From an uncultured Pelagibacteraceae bacterium (GTDB lineage: Bacteria > Pseudomonadota > Alphaproteobacteria > Pelagibacterales > Pelagibacteraceae): a stretch of DNA of 64,000 nt. The notes below the pieces were generated by a model. It had not been told where the DNA came from. It saw nothing but the letters and a program-made list of their open reading frames with translations, and searched no databases. Of the stretch, positions 25,992 to 35,245 are shown one piece after another. The stretch is taken from assembly GCA_902573585.1 (NCBI GenBank), contig CACGKH010000003.1:1-64000 (forward strand). Reading direction: 5' to 3'. Each line of letters starts with the position of its first letter. The first letter of the stretch is position 1. The translations under genes and the position numbers were made by a program.

Positions 25992-26408
25992 TTAAATATA
26001 AATTCTATCAGCAAGACCGTAACACAATACAGCGCTCAAGATAGTCAAAACCAATGGAGCATAGATTGCTTCATCTGAGGTTTTATCTGTATGTCCAAGT
26101 TTATTAATTTTTGTACTGTAAAAACCGACAATAAACGCTGATAAGTTTTGTAAAAATATTAAGTTAAAAAATGCCCAAGTTGCCTCTAAACCGTTTGGTC
26201 TGATAAACCCCACATAAATTGCCATTACAGTTGATCCAATAAATATAGATCCAAAAAATCTTACAATCCCAGCACCTGTATCATGCATTCCATATTGATT
26301 TAAAAAAGATTGCGTTTGAAAAACACATCTAATTCCATAGTAAGCAAAGCCTATAAAGTGAATTAAAAATACGGCTAAATAAATTATACCATTAAATTTT
26401 TCTAACAT
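25992..26408 (-). CDS. Four-helix membrane protein, unknown function
   Basis: A 138-residue protein with four hydrophobic segments (about 7-25, 45-65, 76-95 and 113-133) and no recognised motif. The sequence FIGFAYYGIRCVFQTQ and a conserved-looking GAGIVRFFG loop are visible. It lies 11 bp upstream of the NTF2-like gene in the same run. Confidence 0.7.
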   Translation of the reverse strand: MLEKFNGIIYLAVFLIHFIGFAYYGIRCVFQTQSFLNQYGMHDTGAGIVRFFGSIFIGSTVMAIYVGFIRPNGLEATWAFFNLIFLQNLSAFIVGFYSTKINKLGHTDKTSDEAIYAPLVLTILSAVLCYGLADRIYI

Positions 26409-26455
26409 AATTTAAACTCCCTAACTATATAGTTTTTCATATTTCTCCTTGTTTG

Positions 26456-26830
26456 TTAATATATTCCTGACTCTGCTATTTTCTTAATTTCATCTTTAGA
26501 TCCAGAAATTAATTTAAAAATAAATTTGTCACATTCTTGCGTTGTTTCTTCCTCATATGGTTTACCGTAACGAATATCGACAACTTTTAATAATTCTTCG
26601 TTAAGCTTTTCTTCCTTAACACCTTCCTTTAACAAATAAGAATTTAAAAACTTTTTAGCTGCAAAAGAGTGAACAATCTTTTCTAAATCAAGTTCTCCCT
26701 GGGGGATCATACTATTAGCATAGTAAATCCCAGTGCATTCTATTATTTTAGATTTATCGTTATCATTCATACCCGCAAAGGTAATGCTAGTAATGACTGT
26801 AAAGAATAGAACTGATAAAATTTTTTTCAT
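26456..26830 (-). CDS. Small secreted protein with two cysteines, paralogue of the next gene upstream
   Basis: A 124-residue protein with a signal peptide ending ITFAG. The mature protein starts MNDNDKSKIIECTGIYYAN and has a second cysteine in TQECDKFIFKL, so one periplasmic disulfide is possible. It shares the AGMNxNDKSK..C.GIY.AN..P.GE pattern and the C-terminal C..F motif with the neighbouring gene, indicating tandem duplication. I do not recognise the family. Confidence 0.72.
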   Translation of the reverse strand: MKKILSVLFFTVITSITFAGMNDNDKSKIIECTGIYYANSMIPQGELDLEKIVHSFAAKKFLNSYLLKEGVKEEKLNEELLKVVDIRYGKPYEEETTQECDKFIFKLISGSKDEIKKIAESGIY

Positions 26831-26832
26831 TA

Positions 26833-27222
26833 TTAGTATAATGTTTGGATTACTTTTTTGACTCTCTCAGCTCCGTTAGGAACTAAAGCTTCTACAAATG
26901 AATGACATTTATCAGTTTTAGCTTTGTCATATTTTGAACCATAATGTTTATCTACTGCTTTATTAACTCCTTCATCCCAATCTTTTTCAGGAATACCTAT
27001 TTCAAGAGCATAAGTTTTTAGAACTTTTACAGTTGATATAGATTTTTCTTTCATGGCGTATTCAAACGTTTCACCAGATGGAAGAAAGTAGTTAGCCATA
27101 TAAATACCAACACAATCCAAAGCTTTAGACTTGTCGTTACCATTCATACCAGCCAATGATGAAGTAGATATTAGAACTGCCACACAGTAAGTAGTAAATA
27201 CTTTTAAAATATTTTTTAGCAT
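26833..27222 (-). CDS. Small secreted protein with two cysteines, first of a tandem pair
   Basis: A 129-residue protein with a signal peptide ending SSLAG, mature start MNGNDKSKALDCVGIYMAN and second cysteine in TDKCHSFVEAL. It is a paralogue of the gene 2 bp downstream, with the same cysteine spacing. A ribosome binding site (GGAGG) precedes the ATG, and it is probably the first gene of the 24.2-27.2 kb run. No family recognised. Confidence 0.72.
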   Translation of the reverse strand: MLKNILKVFTTYCVAVLISTSSLAGMNGNDKSKALDCVGIYMANYFLPSGETFEYAMKEKSISTVKVLKTYALEIGIPEKDWDEGVNKAVDKHYGSKYDKAKTDKCHSFVEALVPNGAERVKKVIQTLY

Positions 27223-27292
27223 ATGACCTCCGTACCCGTTTAATAAAGATTTCTGCTAATCTTTATTTATTTTAAATTTAAATAAATATATG

Positions 27293-27316
27293 AAAAAAAA
27301 GTAACAGTTTTGTTAC
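27293..27316 (-). terminator. Terminator of the cysE-cysK operon
   Basis: On the minus strand GTAACA-AAAC-TGTTAC is followed by eight T residues, 17 bp after the cysK stop. It is a textbook rho-independent shape and also isolates the next minus-strand operon. Confidence 0.82.
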
Positions 27317-27333
27317 ATAGCAGCTATGCGATA

Positions 27334-28335
27334 TTATAACCAACTTGGTATAGGTAGTTTTTTCTCTTGTAAAAATGATTTGTTAAACATCTTAGAGTTG
27401 TATTTATCTGACTTGTCACAAAGAATAGTAACGATAGTTTTTCCTGGTCCCAACTCTTTTCCAAGTCTAATTGCTCCTGCAATATTTATCCCACAACTTG
27501 TACCTAAGCTTAACCCCTCATTTTGAATTAGATCATAAAGAATAGGTAGAGCTTCATGATCATCAATTGAGAAAGCACCATCAATTTTGGCATTTTCAAA
27601 ATTTTTAGTTATTCTGCTAGAGCCGATCCCCTCAGTAATCGAATTTCCCTCAGATTTTAATTCACCATTTTTTATATAATTATAAAGAGCAGAACCTTTT
27701 GGATCAGATAAATAAATTTTTACATCTTTATTTTTTTCCTTAAGAGCATTACTGACTCCCGAAATAGTTCCTCCAGTTCCAGACGAACAAACAAAACCAT
27801 CAACCTTACCTTCGGTTTGGTCCCAAATTTCTTTTCCAGTTCCCTCATAATGACCTTTAGCATTTGCAGTGTTATCAAATTGATTAGCCCAGACAACTCC
27901 ATTGTTGTTAGTGGGCCTTAGCTCATCTGCTAGTCTTGCTGCAACTTTTACAAAATTGTTTTCATCTTTATAAGGTTTTGATGGAACTAGTTTTAATTCA
28001 GCTCCTAAATTTCGTAAAGTATCTTTCTTTTCCTGAGTTTGATTATCGTTCATTACTATGATTGTTTTATAACCAAGCGAGTTTCCTAAAAGTCCTAATC
28101 CAATACCAGTGTTACCAGCAGTACCTTCAACAACAATACCACCTTTAGAAATCAATTTTTTATCTTGAGCATCTTTAATTAAAGCTAACGCAGCTCGATC
28201 TTTTACAGAACCACCTGGATTTAAAAATTCAGCCTTACCATAAATATTACATCCAGTGAGTTCAGAAGCTGCCTTAAGTTTTATTAGAGGAGTGTTGCCA
28301 ATTGACTCGATAAAATTATTTTTTGTATTCTTCAT
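27334..28335 (-). CDS. cysK: Cysteine synthase A
   Basis: A 333-residue PLP enzyme making cysteine from O-acetylserine and sulfide. The PLP lysine lies in NPGGSVKDRAAL (about 36-47). GTAGNTGIGL binds the substrate carboxylate, and VCSSGTGGTISG binds the PLP phosphate. It starts on the last base of cysE, giving a two-gene cysteine operon, and the two enzymes are known to form the cysteine synthase complex. The C-terminus does not deviate from the family. Confidence 0.94.
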   Translation of the reverse strand: MKNTKNNFIESIGNTPLIKLKAASELTGCNIYGKAEFLNPGGSVKDRAALALIKDAQDKKLISKGGIVVEGTAGNTGIGLGLLGNSLGYKTIIVMNDNQTQEKKDTLRNLGAELKLVPSKPYKDENNFVKVAARLADELRPTNNNGVVWANQFDNTANAKGHYEGTGKEIWDQTEGKVDGFVCSSGTGGTISGVSNALKEKNKDVKIYLSDPKGSALYNYIKNGELKSEGNSITEGIGSSRITKNFENAKIDGAFSIDDHEALPILYDLIQNEGLSLGTSCGINIAGAIRLGKELGPGKTIVTILCDKSDKYNSKMFNKSFLQEKKLPIPSWL

Positions 28336-28904
28336 TATTCTTTTTCTTCATCGATAACGGCGTAAGGTTTAAATCCTTTTGAAGCATCACCAACTTTTTT
28401 AGCTGGTATACCTGCCATAACAGATTTTTCAGACACATTCTTTGTTACAACTGAATTAGATCCGATTAAAGAATTTTTTGCTATTGTAATAGGCCCTAAT
28501 ATTTGTGCGCCAGAACCAACAACAACATTATCTTCTAAAGTTGGATGTCTTTTCATATTTCTTTGATCATTTGAATTAATACTAGGAGCAATTCCTCCCA
28601 ATGTAACATTGTGATAGATAGTAACATTATCACCAATCTCAGATGTTTCACCAATCACAACACCCATACCATGATCAATAAATAAATTTTTTCCAATTTT
28701 TGCTTTTGGATGAATTTCTATTCCAGTCAAAAATCTTGAAAATTGAGAAATGATTCTTGCAACCAAATCAAATTTTGCAATTGCAAAAAAATTAGCAATT
28801 CTATGAAAAAAAATAGCCTTAACACCTGGGTAAGTTAATATCAAACTTAGCTTTGATTTTGCCGCAGGATCTCTATCAATTATAGATTGCAAGTAATCAT
28901 TCAT
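28335..28904 (-). CDS. cysE: Serine O-acetyltransferase
   Basis: A left-handed beta-helix acetyltransferase of 189 residues that activates serine for cysteine synthesis. Hexapeptide repeats run from about residue 70 (IHPKAKIGKNLFIDHGMGVV to the C-terminus), with the catalytic histidine in IDHGMG. The ORF track extends to 28985, but that would overlap the divergent VOC gene's leader with a non-family Tyr-rich stretch. ATG at 28904 (MNDYLQSIIDRDPAAKS) is the likely start. Confidence 0.93.
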   Translation of the reverse strand: MNDYLQSIIDRDPAAKSKLSLILTYPGVKAIFFHRIANFFAIAKFDLVARIISQFSRFLTGIEIHPKAKIGKNLFIDHGMGVVIGETSEIGDNVTIYHNVTLGGIAPSINSNDQRNMKRHPTLEDNVVVGSGAQILGPITIAKNSLIGSNSVVTKNVSEKSVMAGIPAKKVGDASKGFKPYAVIDEEKE

Positions 28905-28977
28905 AAAATTTGTTAGCTTGATATAAAAATATGTGTAGGATATATAGTGATTATATTCAGATTTTAAAGGAGAGATT

Positions 28978-29388
28978 ATGTACAAAAATACTAACTGTTT
29001 TCACTTAGCAATCCCTTGTGGTGATTTAGAAATAGCAAAAAAATTTTATAGCGAAACTTTGGGTTGTCGACTTGATAACTCTGCGCAAGAATGGGCTGAT
29101 GTTGATTTTTGGGGCAATGAACTAACTCTTCATGCTAGTGATCATAAATTAGATAGTGAAAGACATGATGTTGATATGGGAAATGTTTCTGTTCCACATT
29201 TTGGAGTACACCTCTCAAGAAAAGATTTTGATACTTTAAAAAATAGATTGAAAGAAAAAGGTGCTAAATATTACGATGAGCCTTATCTAAGATTTAAAGG
29301 AACAAAATATGAGCAGGAGACATTTTTTGTAAAAGATCCTAACGAAAATATTTTAGAGATTAAAACTTTAACTGCTAACTCAGAATAA
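28978..29388 (+). CDS. VOC-family (glyoxalase/dioxygenase-fold) protein
   Basis: A 136-residue vicinal-oxygen-chelate protein with paired beta-alpha-beta modules. It opens FHLAIPCGDLEIAKKFYSETLGCR and ends VKDPNENILEIK, with probable metal ligands His (FHLA), His (VPHFGVHL) and Glu (LEIK). The reaction is unknown; relatives include glyoxalases and ring-cleaving dioxygenases. It has a strong AAGGAGAG ribosome binding site and is divergent from cysE, with LysE 11 bp downstream. Confidence 0.85.
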   Translation: MYKNTNCFHLAIPCGDLEIAKKFYSETLGCRLDNSAQEWADVDFWGNELTLHASDHKLDSERHDVDMGNVSVPHFGVHLSRKDFDTLKNRLKEKGAKYYDEPYLRFKGTKYEQETFFVKDPNENILEIKTLTANSE

Positions 29389-29399
29389 TCTAATTTTAG

Positions 29400-30017
29400 A
29401 TGGAATACCTGGTATTAGGTTTTTTTACCGGACTTAGTTTAATTCTAGCAATAGGTGCTCAAAATATTTTTGTAATAGAACAGGGTTTAAAAAAACAATA
29501 CACCTTTTTAGTTTGTTTAGTTTGTTCCTTATCAGATTTATTTTTGATTTTTTTTGGTATTCTTTTATTTCATTTATTTCATCAATACCTAAATTTATTT
29601 GTAGAATTAGTTTTAAATATATTACTTATAATTTTTTTAATTTATTTTATATATTCAAAAGTCAAATCATTTAAAATCAATATTAACTTTAATAGTGAAA
29701 TAAAAGATATTTCTAGAACAGAGATTTTATTAAAAACTCTTGGTTTTACCTATCTTAATGCACATGTGTACTCTGACACTGTTTTCTTTTTAGGAAATTT
29801 TTCAAAAAGTTTTTTATTAGATGAAAAAATTTATTTTGGTATTGGAGCTTCAATAGCATCATTTATCTTTTTCTTTTTGTTGGGCTATTTATCTGTTTAT
29901 TTTTCAAAATATGCTCAAAGCAATCAAGCATGGAAATATATAAATATATTTATAATTGGTTTTATGTCCTTACTTACAATTTACATTGTTAAAGAAACAA
30001 TATATTTTTTCAATTAA
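29400..30017 (+). CDS. LysE/ArgO-family amino acid exporter
   Basis: A 205-residue inner-membrane protein with about six hydrophobic helices. The family opening GFFTGLSLILAIGAQNIFVIEQGL is typical of basic amino acid exporters LysE and ArgO. TLGFTYLNAHVYSDTVFFLG corresponds to the ArgO/LysE central segment with a conserved NPH-like motif changed to NAH. The substrate is likely lysine or arginine. The stop overlaps the convergent HisD-like gene by 4 bp. Confidence 0.87.
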   Translation: MEYLVLGFFTGLSLILAIGAQNIFVIEQGLKKQYTFLVCLVCSLSDLFLIFFGILLFHLFHQYLNLFVELVLNILLIIFLIYFIYSKVKSFKININFNSEIKDISRTEILLKTLGFTYLNAHVYSDTVFFLGNFSKSFLLDEKIYFGIGASIASFIFFFLLGYLSVYFSKYAQSNQAWKYINIFIIGFMSLLTIYIVKETIYFFN

Positions 30018-31300
30018 TTTAAAAAACCATACTTTCTTAATCTAACATCACCAGTTCTTGCATGAGCTTCCATACCTTCGTATCTTGATATTCTAGCAGC
30101 AGCAGCTCCTACTAGTTCCGTAGACTCTTTAGTCATTCTTTGGAAACTTAAAGTTTTTATAAATTTTCCAACAAACAATCCTCCAGTGTATCTTCCAGCA
30201 CCTTTAGTTGGTAAAATATGGTTTGTTCCAGAACACTTGTCACCGTAAGCAACAGTTGTTTCTTCTCCAACAAATAAAGATCCATAATTAGTTAATCTTT
30301 CGTGGAACCATTTTAAATTTTCAGTTTGAACTTCTAAGTGTTCTGGAGCGTACTCATCACTAATTTTGACCATCTCTTCATCAGTATCACAAAGAATAAC
30401 TTCACCATAATCTCTCCAAGCAGCATCAGCATTGGTTCTGGGCACTTCAGGAAGTTCAGCAATCAATTCAGGTACCCTTTTCATTACTTTTTCAGCAAGT
30501 TCTTTACTAGTTGTATATAACCAGCAGGGAGAATTGTATCCATGTTCAGCTTGACCAACTAAATCGACTGCAACTATTTCAGGATCTGCTTTTGCATCAG
30601 CAATAATTCCAATTTCTGTTGGACCTGCGAACAAATCTATACCAACTTTTCCAAATAAAATTCTTTTTGCTTCAGCTACAAATTGATTTCCGGGACCTAC
30701 AATTATATCTGCTGGAGGATTTTTAAATAACCCATTAGTCATAGCAGCTATAGCAGGTACTCCACCTAAATTTAAAATTACATCAGCACCACATAAATCA
30801 GCAGTATAAATAATTGTCGGATGTGCTCCCACTCCTTCTTTTGGAGGGCTACAAGCGATAATATTTTTTACACCTGCAACTTTAGCAGTTGTTACACTCA
30901 TTACTGCTGAGGCAATGTGTGCATATCTACCGCCGGGTACATAACATCCTGCAGTGTTAACAGGAATTAATTTTTGACCAGCATATAAACCTTTTGAAAG
31001 CTCTACTTCAAAATCTTGTCCATAGTTTTTCAATTGTGCTTCTGCAAATTTTCTTACTCTTTCATGAGAAAACTGAACATCATCTTTAGTTTTTTGATCT
31101 AATTTTTTTTTAACTTCCTCAATTCTTTCTTTAGAAACAACTATATCTCCATCAAATTTGTCAAATTTTTTTGTTAAATCAACGCAACCTTGTTCTTTTG
31201 TACTTTCAATATTTTTTAATAAATCCTGCACTATACCAGTAGTTTTACTATCATCTGTTGATGAAGTTTTAGGTGATTTTTTTAAGTATTGAATTGTCAT
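30014..31300 (-). CDS. Histidinol dehydrogenase family protein (HisD or HpsN-like)
   Basis: A 428-residue Zn/NAD dehydrogenase of the HisD superfamily. Visible are VPGGRYAHIASAVM (about 120-133), the NAD site GGVPAIAAMTNG, GPGNQFVAEAKR, EIGIIADAKADPE and the catalytic EHLE (PEHLEVQ). It sits at the end of a sulfonate-type tau operon, not among his genes. Its start lies 96 bp after the Pta-like gene. The HisD paralogue HpsN oxidises sulfopropanediol to sulfolactate, so that role is a real alternative. True HisD cannot be excluded. Confidence 0.85.
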   Translation of the reverse strand: MTIQYLKKSPKTSSTDDSKTTGIVQDLLKNIESTKEQGCVDLTKKFDKFDGDIVVSKERIEEVKKKLDQKTKDDVQFSHERVRKFAEAQLKNYGQDFEVELSKGLYAGQKLIPVNTAGCYVPGGRYAHIASAVMSVTTAKVAGVKNIIACSPPKEGVGAHPTIIYTADLCGADVILNLGGVPAIAAMTNGLFKNPPADIIVGPGNQFVAEAKRILFGKVGIDLFAGPTEIGIIADAKADPEIVAVDLVGQAEHGYNSPCWLYTTSKELAEKVMKRVPELIAELPEVPRTNADAAWRDYGEVILCDTDEEMVKISDEYAPEHLEVQTENLKWFHERLTNYGSLFVGEETTVAYGDKCSGTNHILPTKGAGRYTGGLFVGKFIKTLSFQRMTKESTELVGAAAARISRYEGMEAHARTGDVRLRKYGFLN

Positions 31301-31396
31301 TGATTATTTTCCATTAATTATTTGGTCAAGTATTTAAAGTATAAGTTATTAATTTTCAATGAAGAATTTATAATAAATTAATTATATTATTTAGAA

Positions 31397-32308
31397 TTAA
31401 TCTAAAGCAACTACTGCAGCTGCAATAGAAGCCAATCTAGCCTGAGCTTCATCAGAACGGCTTGTTATAACAACTGGAACTTTGCCGCCAACAACAACTC
31501 CTGCAGCACATGCACCAGAAAAATAGATTAACATCTTTACTAGACCATTTCCAGTCTCAACACTTGGTACCAATAAAACATCTGCCATTCCGGCTACATC
31601 ATTTTTAATACCTTTGATAGCAGCTGATTTTTTTGAAACACTGTTATCAAAAGCAAGAGGTCCAAATACGTCTGCATTTAAATTTTCTTTTTTAGCAAGT
31701 TTTGTTAATTCCTCAGCATCCTTAGAACTTGGAACACTGTCTAAAACTTCTTCAGTTGCTGAAAGAATAGCTATTTTAGGTCTTTCAATGCCAATTCTAT
31801 TTGAAAAATTAATAACATTTTTCAGAATATGCATTTTTGTTTTTACATTAGGCAAAACATTTAATGCACCATCTGTAATAATTAATGGCTTATCTTCTTT
31901 CTCAACAGTCATGTGCCAAATATGACTTAATCGAGTTTTTCCCAACAAGTCATACTCTCTTTTTAATACTTCTTTCATAAGCACGTCTGTATGAATATGA
32001 CCTTTTACAATAATTTTTATTTTTTTTTCACTAGCTAATTTAGCAGCGATAGCTGCAGTATTATTTTCAACAGGTTCATGAATAATTTCATACTTTGAGA
32101 TATCCCATTTTAAATCTTCTGCACATTTTAATATTTCTTTTTCATCACCAATAAAAATTGGTTCAATTAAATTTTCATTTACTGCATCTTGAACTGACAA
32201 CATTGGCAAAGGTTTACCAGCATTAACTATTCCAGCTTTAACACCCTTTTTTTTATGAGCTACATTTAAAAGGTTAACTGGACAAACTATTTCTTTATTT
32301 GAAAGCAT
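31397..32308 (-). CDS. Phosphate acetyltransferase/butyryltransferase family enzyme
   Basis: A 303-residue single-domain Pta/Ptb protein. The family signatures VDVLLVPSVETGNGLVKML-like segment (actual ADVLLVPSVETGN, about 235-247) and the C-terminal VVITSRSDEAQARLASIA are clear. It interconverts acyl-CoA and acyl phosphate. In taurine degraders Pta turns the acetyl phosphate made by Xsc into acetyl-CoA, which would fit this tau-like operon, but no Xsc homologue is in the window. It is 5 bp downstream of the Ldh-like gene. Confidence 0.85.
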   Translation of the reverse strand: MLSNKEIVCPVNLLNVAHKKKGVKAGIVNAGKPLPMLSVQDAVNENLIEPIFIGDEKEILKCAEDLKWDISKYEIIHEPVENNTAAIAAKLASEKKIKIIVKGHIHTDVLMKEVLKREYDLLGKTRLSHIWHMTVEKEDKPLIITDGALNVLPNVKTKMHILKNVINFSNRIGIERPKIAILSATEEVLDSVPSSKDAEELTKLAKKENLNADVFGPLAFDNSVSKKSAAIKGIKNDVAGMADVLLVPSVETGNGLVKMLIYFSGACAAGVVVGGKVPVVITSRSDEAQARLASIAAAVVALD

Positions 32309-32313
32309 AAGTT

Positions 32314-33333
32314 TTAACTTTGAAGAATTTTTAAATCTTTTTTAACAATTTCTGATACTTTAATATCTTTTTTTGAATTAATTTTAAATCTTTTGTATTT
32401 ATTTTGACCAGGGTACATAATTTCTTTAACACCATTAATTTTCGGTAACCTTTTAATTGTTTTTATATTATCCTTTATTCTACTATTAAAATTATTGACA
32501 AATAAATTTGTTTTAAATGTGATAAACAAATGTCCAATATTTTGAGGACCTGAGAAGTCATCAAAAGGGTCCTTAACTCTTCCTGCATGGTTTCCGCCAG
32601 TTAATACTCCACTTAAAATATCGACCATCCAAGCTAATCCAGAACCTCTAAATCCTGCAATTGGTAACTGAACTCCTTCAAGTGCTTTTTTAGCATCTAT
32701 AGTAGGTTTACCAAATTTATCTAAAGCAACTCCTTCTGGAATTCTTTGATTATTTCTTGCAGCAACTCTGATCTTTCCTCTGTTAATCATAGAAATAGAT
32801 GTATCTAAAATAAAAGGAATTTTGGATCCTGTTGGTGTTCCAAAACAAATAGGATTTGTTCCAAATAAGCTTTTTAGTGCACCATGAGGAGCTACTGCTG
32901 GAGGTGCATTTGTATAAATCATTGTTATTAAATTTTTTTTAACAGCTTGTTCCGCATAATATCCTGAAAGACCGTAGTGACCACTATTTTTAACAGCAAC
33001 CATTCCGATACCGTTTTTTTTTGTATTTTTGATAGCTTGTTTAATAGCAATATCTGCTGCAACAAAACCAATACTATTGTTTGCATCGATATGAGAAATA
33101 GAAGGAGAAATTTTTTTAATTTTAATTTTAGGTTTTGGATTAATGACTTTTTTACTAATTCGATCACAATACATTTTTAATCGCGATAGACCATGACCAT
33201 ACGCACCAACTAACTCAGCATTTATTAAAGCATTAGCTGAGATTATAGCATGATCATTGCTTAAACCAAATTTTTTGAAAATATTTATAATTTCTCTTTT
33301 AAGAATATTCGTTTTCAATTTAACCTTTTCCAC
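32314..33333 (-). CDS. Malate/L-lactate/sulfolactate dehydrogenase family (Ldh_2 type)
   Basis: A 339-residue NAD(P)-dependent Ldh_2-family dehydrogenase. Visible signatures are ELVGAYGHGLSRL (about 40-52), KNSGHYGLSGYYAEQA (about 114-129) and FGTNPICFGTP. The family includes malate, ureidoglycolate and (R)-sulfolactate (ComC) dehydrogenases; the exact substrate is not readable. Overlap of 14 bp with the tauC-like gene and position in the tau operon favour a sulfonate-derived hydroxy acid such as sulfolactate. Confidence 0.86.
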   Translation of the reverse strand: MEKVKLKTNILKREIINIFKKFGLSNDHAIISANALINAELVGAYGHGLSRLKMYCDRISKKVINPKPKIKIKKISPSISHIDANNSIGFVAADIAIKQAIKNTKKNGIGMVAVKNSGHYGLSGYYAEQAVKKNLITMIYTNAPPAVAPHGALKSLFGTNPICFGTPTGSKIPFILDTSISMINRGKIRVAARNNQRIPEGVALDKFGKPTIDAKKALEGVQLPIAGFRGSGLAWMVDILSGVLTGGNHAGRVKDPFDDFSGPQNIGHLFITFKTNLFVNNFNSRIKDNIKTIKRLPKINGVKEIMYPGQNKYKRFKINSKKDIKVSEIVKKDLKILQS

Positions 33334-35245
33334 GCCATGGGATGTATCTATCTATAAGTTTTCTTAAGGTAACATCAAATAATAATCCTAGCATTCCCAT
33401 AATAAAAATTGTTATCCAAATTACCTCGTATTGAAAATATTTTTTAGCAACATTTTCAACAAAACCAATACCAGTTGTCCCTGCTAAAAATTCAGCAGCA
33501 ACTAATGTTCCCCAACACATACCAACTGCAACTCTTATACCAGTAAGAATCTCTGGTAACGAATTAGGAAAAATAACATGTCTAAGTATTTGTTTTTTGG
33601 AAGCACCAAGTGAGTGAGCGGCATGAATTTTTGAAAGTTGAGTTCCAGAAGCTCCAGCTCTAGCTGAAATTATCATAATTGAAAGTGACACCATAAATAA
33701 TAAAAATACTTTTCCAGTGTTATCAATACCCAATACTGAAATGATTAAAGGCGCCCAAGCTAAAGGAGGAACAGGTCTATAGAGCTCTATTAAAGGATCA
33801 AAAAAACCTTTAGCAAATCTATTTAATCCCATAAATAACCCTAAAGGAACACCTATAATAATTCCAAAAACTAATCCTAAGAAAACCCTCAAAAAAGAGT
33901 CCCAGATATGTCCATATGGAACAGGCACTTTCAATAATCCAAAATCACCAGTCACAATTTTAAGAACTGCACCTTTAAAGTTTTGTTTAACTATTCCATC
34001 TTTATTATGGACAGGGTATTCACCAGGTAAAATATCTGCAATCCAATCAGGTAAAATAAAACCGATAACATTACTTATGTCGACCATCTTTATCCATAGA
34101 AGAGGAATATCTTTATAACCTACACTTGGTTTTGACATTAGGATAAATTTATTTAAAGTATCTGATGGTTTCGGAAGCCATCTACCAGAACCTTGCTCTG
34201 AACAACTTGGTCCACTCGCAACAATTGTTCCTGCAGGAAATAAAAAAATATCAATATATCTTAATCCACCCTGAACTTGTTTTTGTGCGTTATCAAATTT
34301 AACAATAGCATTTTGCATTTTGTCTAATGTGTTTGGTGGATAGATACTTGCAAACTCTATTCTTCTGGCAATTTTTACTATATTTTTAGCATATGTAGAT
34401 GCTATTTCCTCACTATCATCTAAATCATTTCTATAAACTTTAATTTCATCTTTAATTTCTTTTATTTTGTTTTTAAATTCTGGATTATGGTTTCTTAATT
34501 TAAAAAATTCCTCACTTATTAAATTTAACTCTTGAGCTGCGGCATGAAATTTTAAACCTCTATTAGTTGCAGGGATCAATGGTACTTCTATTGTATTCTC
34601 AATAGATCCAGATCCTGCATTCACTTTTGTAATGCCCCAGCCACCTTCCTCTTCTACTGCCTTAAGTCTTTCATTAAGCTCTTGTTCTGATTCAAATGGA
34701 AAATCTGGTTTTTGAAAATTTTCAGTTAAAAGATTAATTTTACCAGTAATTTGATTTATTTTTTGTTTAGTTTCATTCTCAAGTAAATCTTCGTTAGTTA
34801 ATAAGGGAATTAGTTGATTAGTCTTATTAATAAAACCAACAAGAATGGTTTTTTGTTGATCATTGAGTTCATCAGAGTTTTGTATTTCATTTGAAATTAG
34901 AACAAGATTCTTATTTTCCTGTTTAATTTGAGAAGTACTTTTTAACTCTCTTTCTTCTATAGGAAATTGATATTTTAATCCCAATAACGAGTCGTTTACT
35001 TTTGCAACCTGACAAAGTTCATTAGCAGATTTTGGGTAAAACCCTTTTGCTATATCCCAAGAATAATAAAGCCAAACTAAAAGAAGAAAACTACTTCCAA
35101 CAATAATCCAATGAGTACCACCTAAGGCTCTTTCGGGATTTCCAAAAACTGCGTCAACTTTTTCAGTTTTAATTAAACGTCTTCCATAAAGAATACAGCC
35201 AATAACAGCCACAAATATTAATAAAGTTATTATTTGAGTTAACAT
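33320..35245 (-). CDS. TauC/SsuC-type ABC permease with a large extra N-terminal domain
   Basis: A 641-residue protein. The last 200 residues are a normal sulfonate/nitrate-type permease with the EAA loop HAAHSLGASKKQILRHVIFP. Normal TauC is about 270 residues. Ahead of it are two membrane helices (about 3-21 and 45-64) and about 350 hydrophilic, partly coiled-coil residues that would face the periplasm (with a CxxxxxS segment near GPSCSEQGSGRW). The frame is uninterrupted, so this is a genuine extension. It could hold or recognise substrate. It abuts tauB-like by 1 bp. Confidence 0.88.
   Translation of the reverse strand: MLTQIITLLIFVAVIGCILYGRRLIKTEKVDAVFGNPERALGGTHWIIVGSSFLLLVWLYYSWDIAKGFYPKSANELCQVAKVNDSLLGLKYQFPIEERELKSTSQIKQENKNLVLISNEIQNSDELNDQQKTILVGFINKTNQLIPLLTNEDLLENETKQKINQITGKINLLTENFQKPDFPFESEQELNERLKAVEEEGGWGITKVNAGSGSIENTIEVPLIPATNRGLKFHAAAQELNLISEEFFKLRNHNPEFKNKIKEIKDEIKVYRNDLDDSEEIASTYAKNIVKIARRIEFASIYPPNTLDKMQNAIVKFDNAQKQVQGGLRYIDIFLFPAGTIVASGPSCSEQGSGRWLPKPSDTLNKFILMSKPSVGYKDIPLLWIKMVDISNVIGFILPDWIADILPGEYPVHNKDGIVKQNFKGAVLKIVTGDFGLLKVPVPYGHIWDSFLRVFLGLVFGIIIGVPLGLFMGLNRFAKGFFDPLIELYRPVPPLAWAPLIISVLGIDNTGKVFLLFMVSLSIMIISARAGASGTQLSKIHAAHSLGASKKQILRHVIFPNSLPEILTGIRVAVGMCWGTLVAAEFLAGTTGIGFVENVAKKYFQYEVIWITIFIMGMLGLLFDVTLRKLIDRYIPWRGKG

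Noticed and set aside
24192-27222. Genomic island acquired by transfer
   Set aside because: Base composition and codon use look the same as the surroundings, and there are no integrase, tRNA junction or direct repeats at the borders.
28905-28985. Upstream extension of cysE in the ORF track (start at 28985)
   Set aside because: The extra 27 residues are Tyr-rich and unlike CysE, and they overlap the ribosome binding site and start of the divergent VOC gene; ATG 28904 gives the normal family start.
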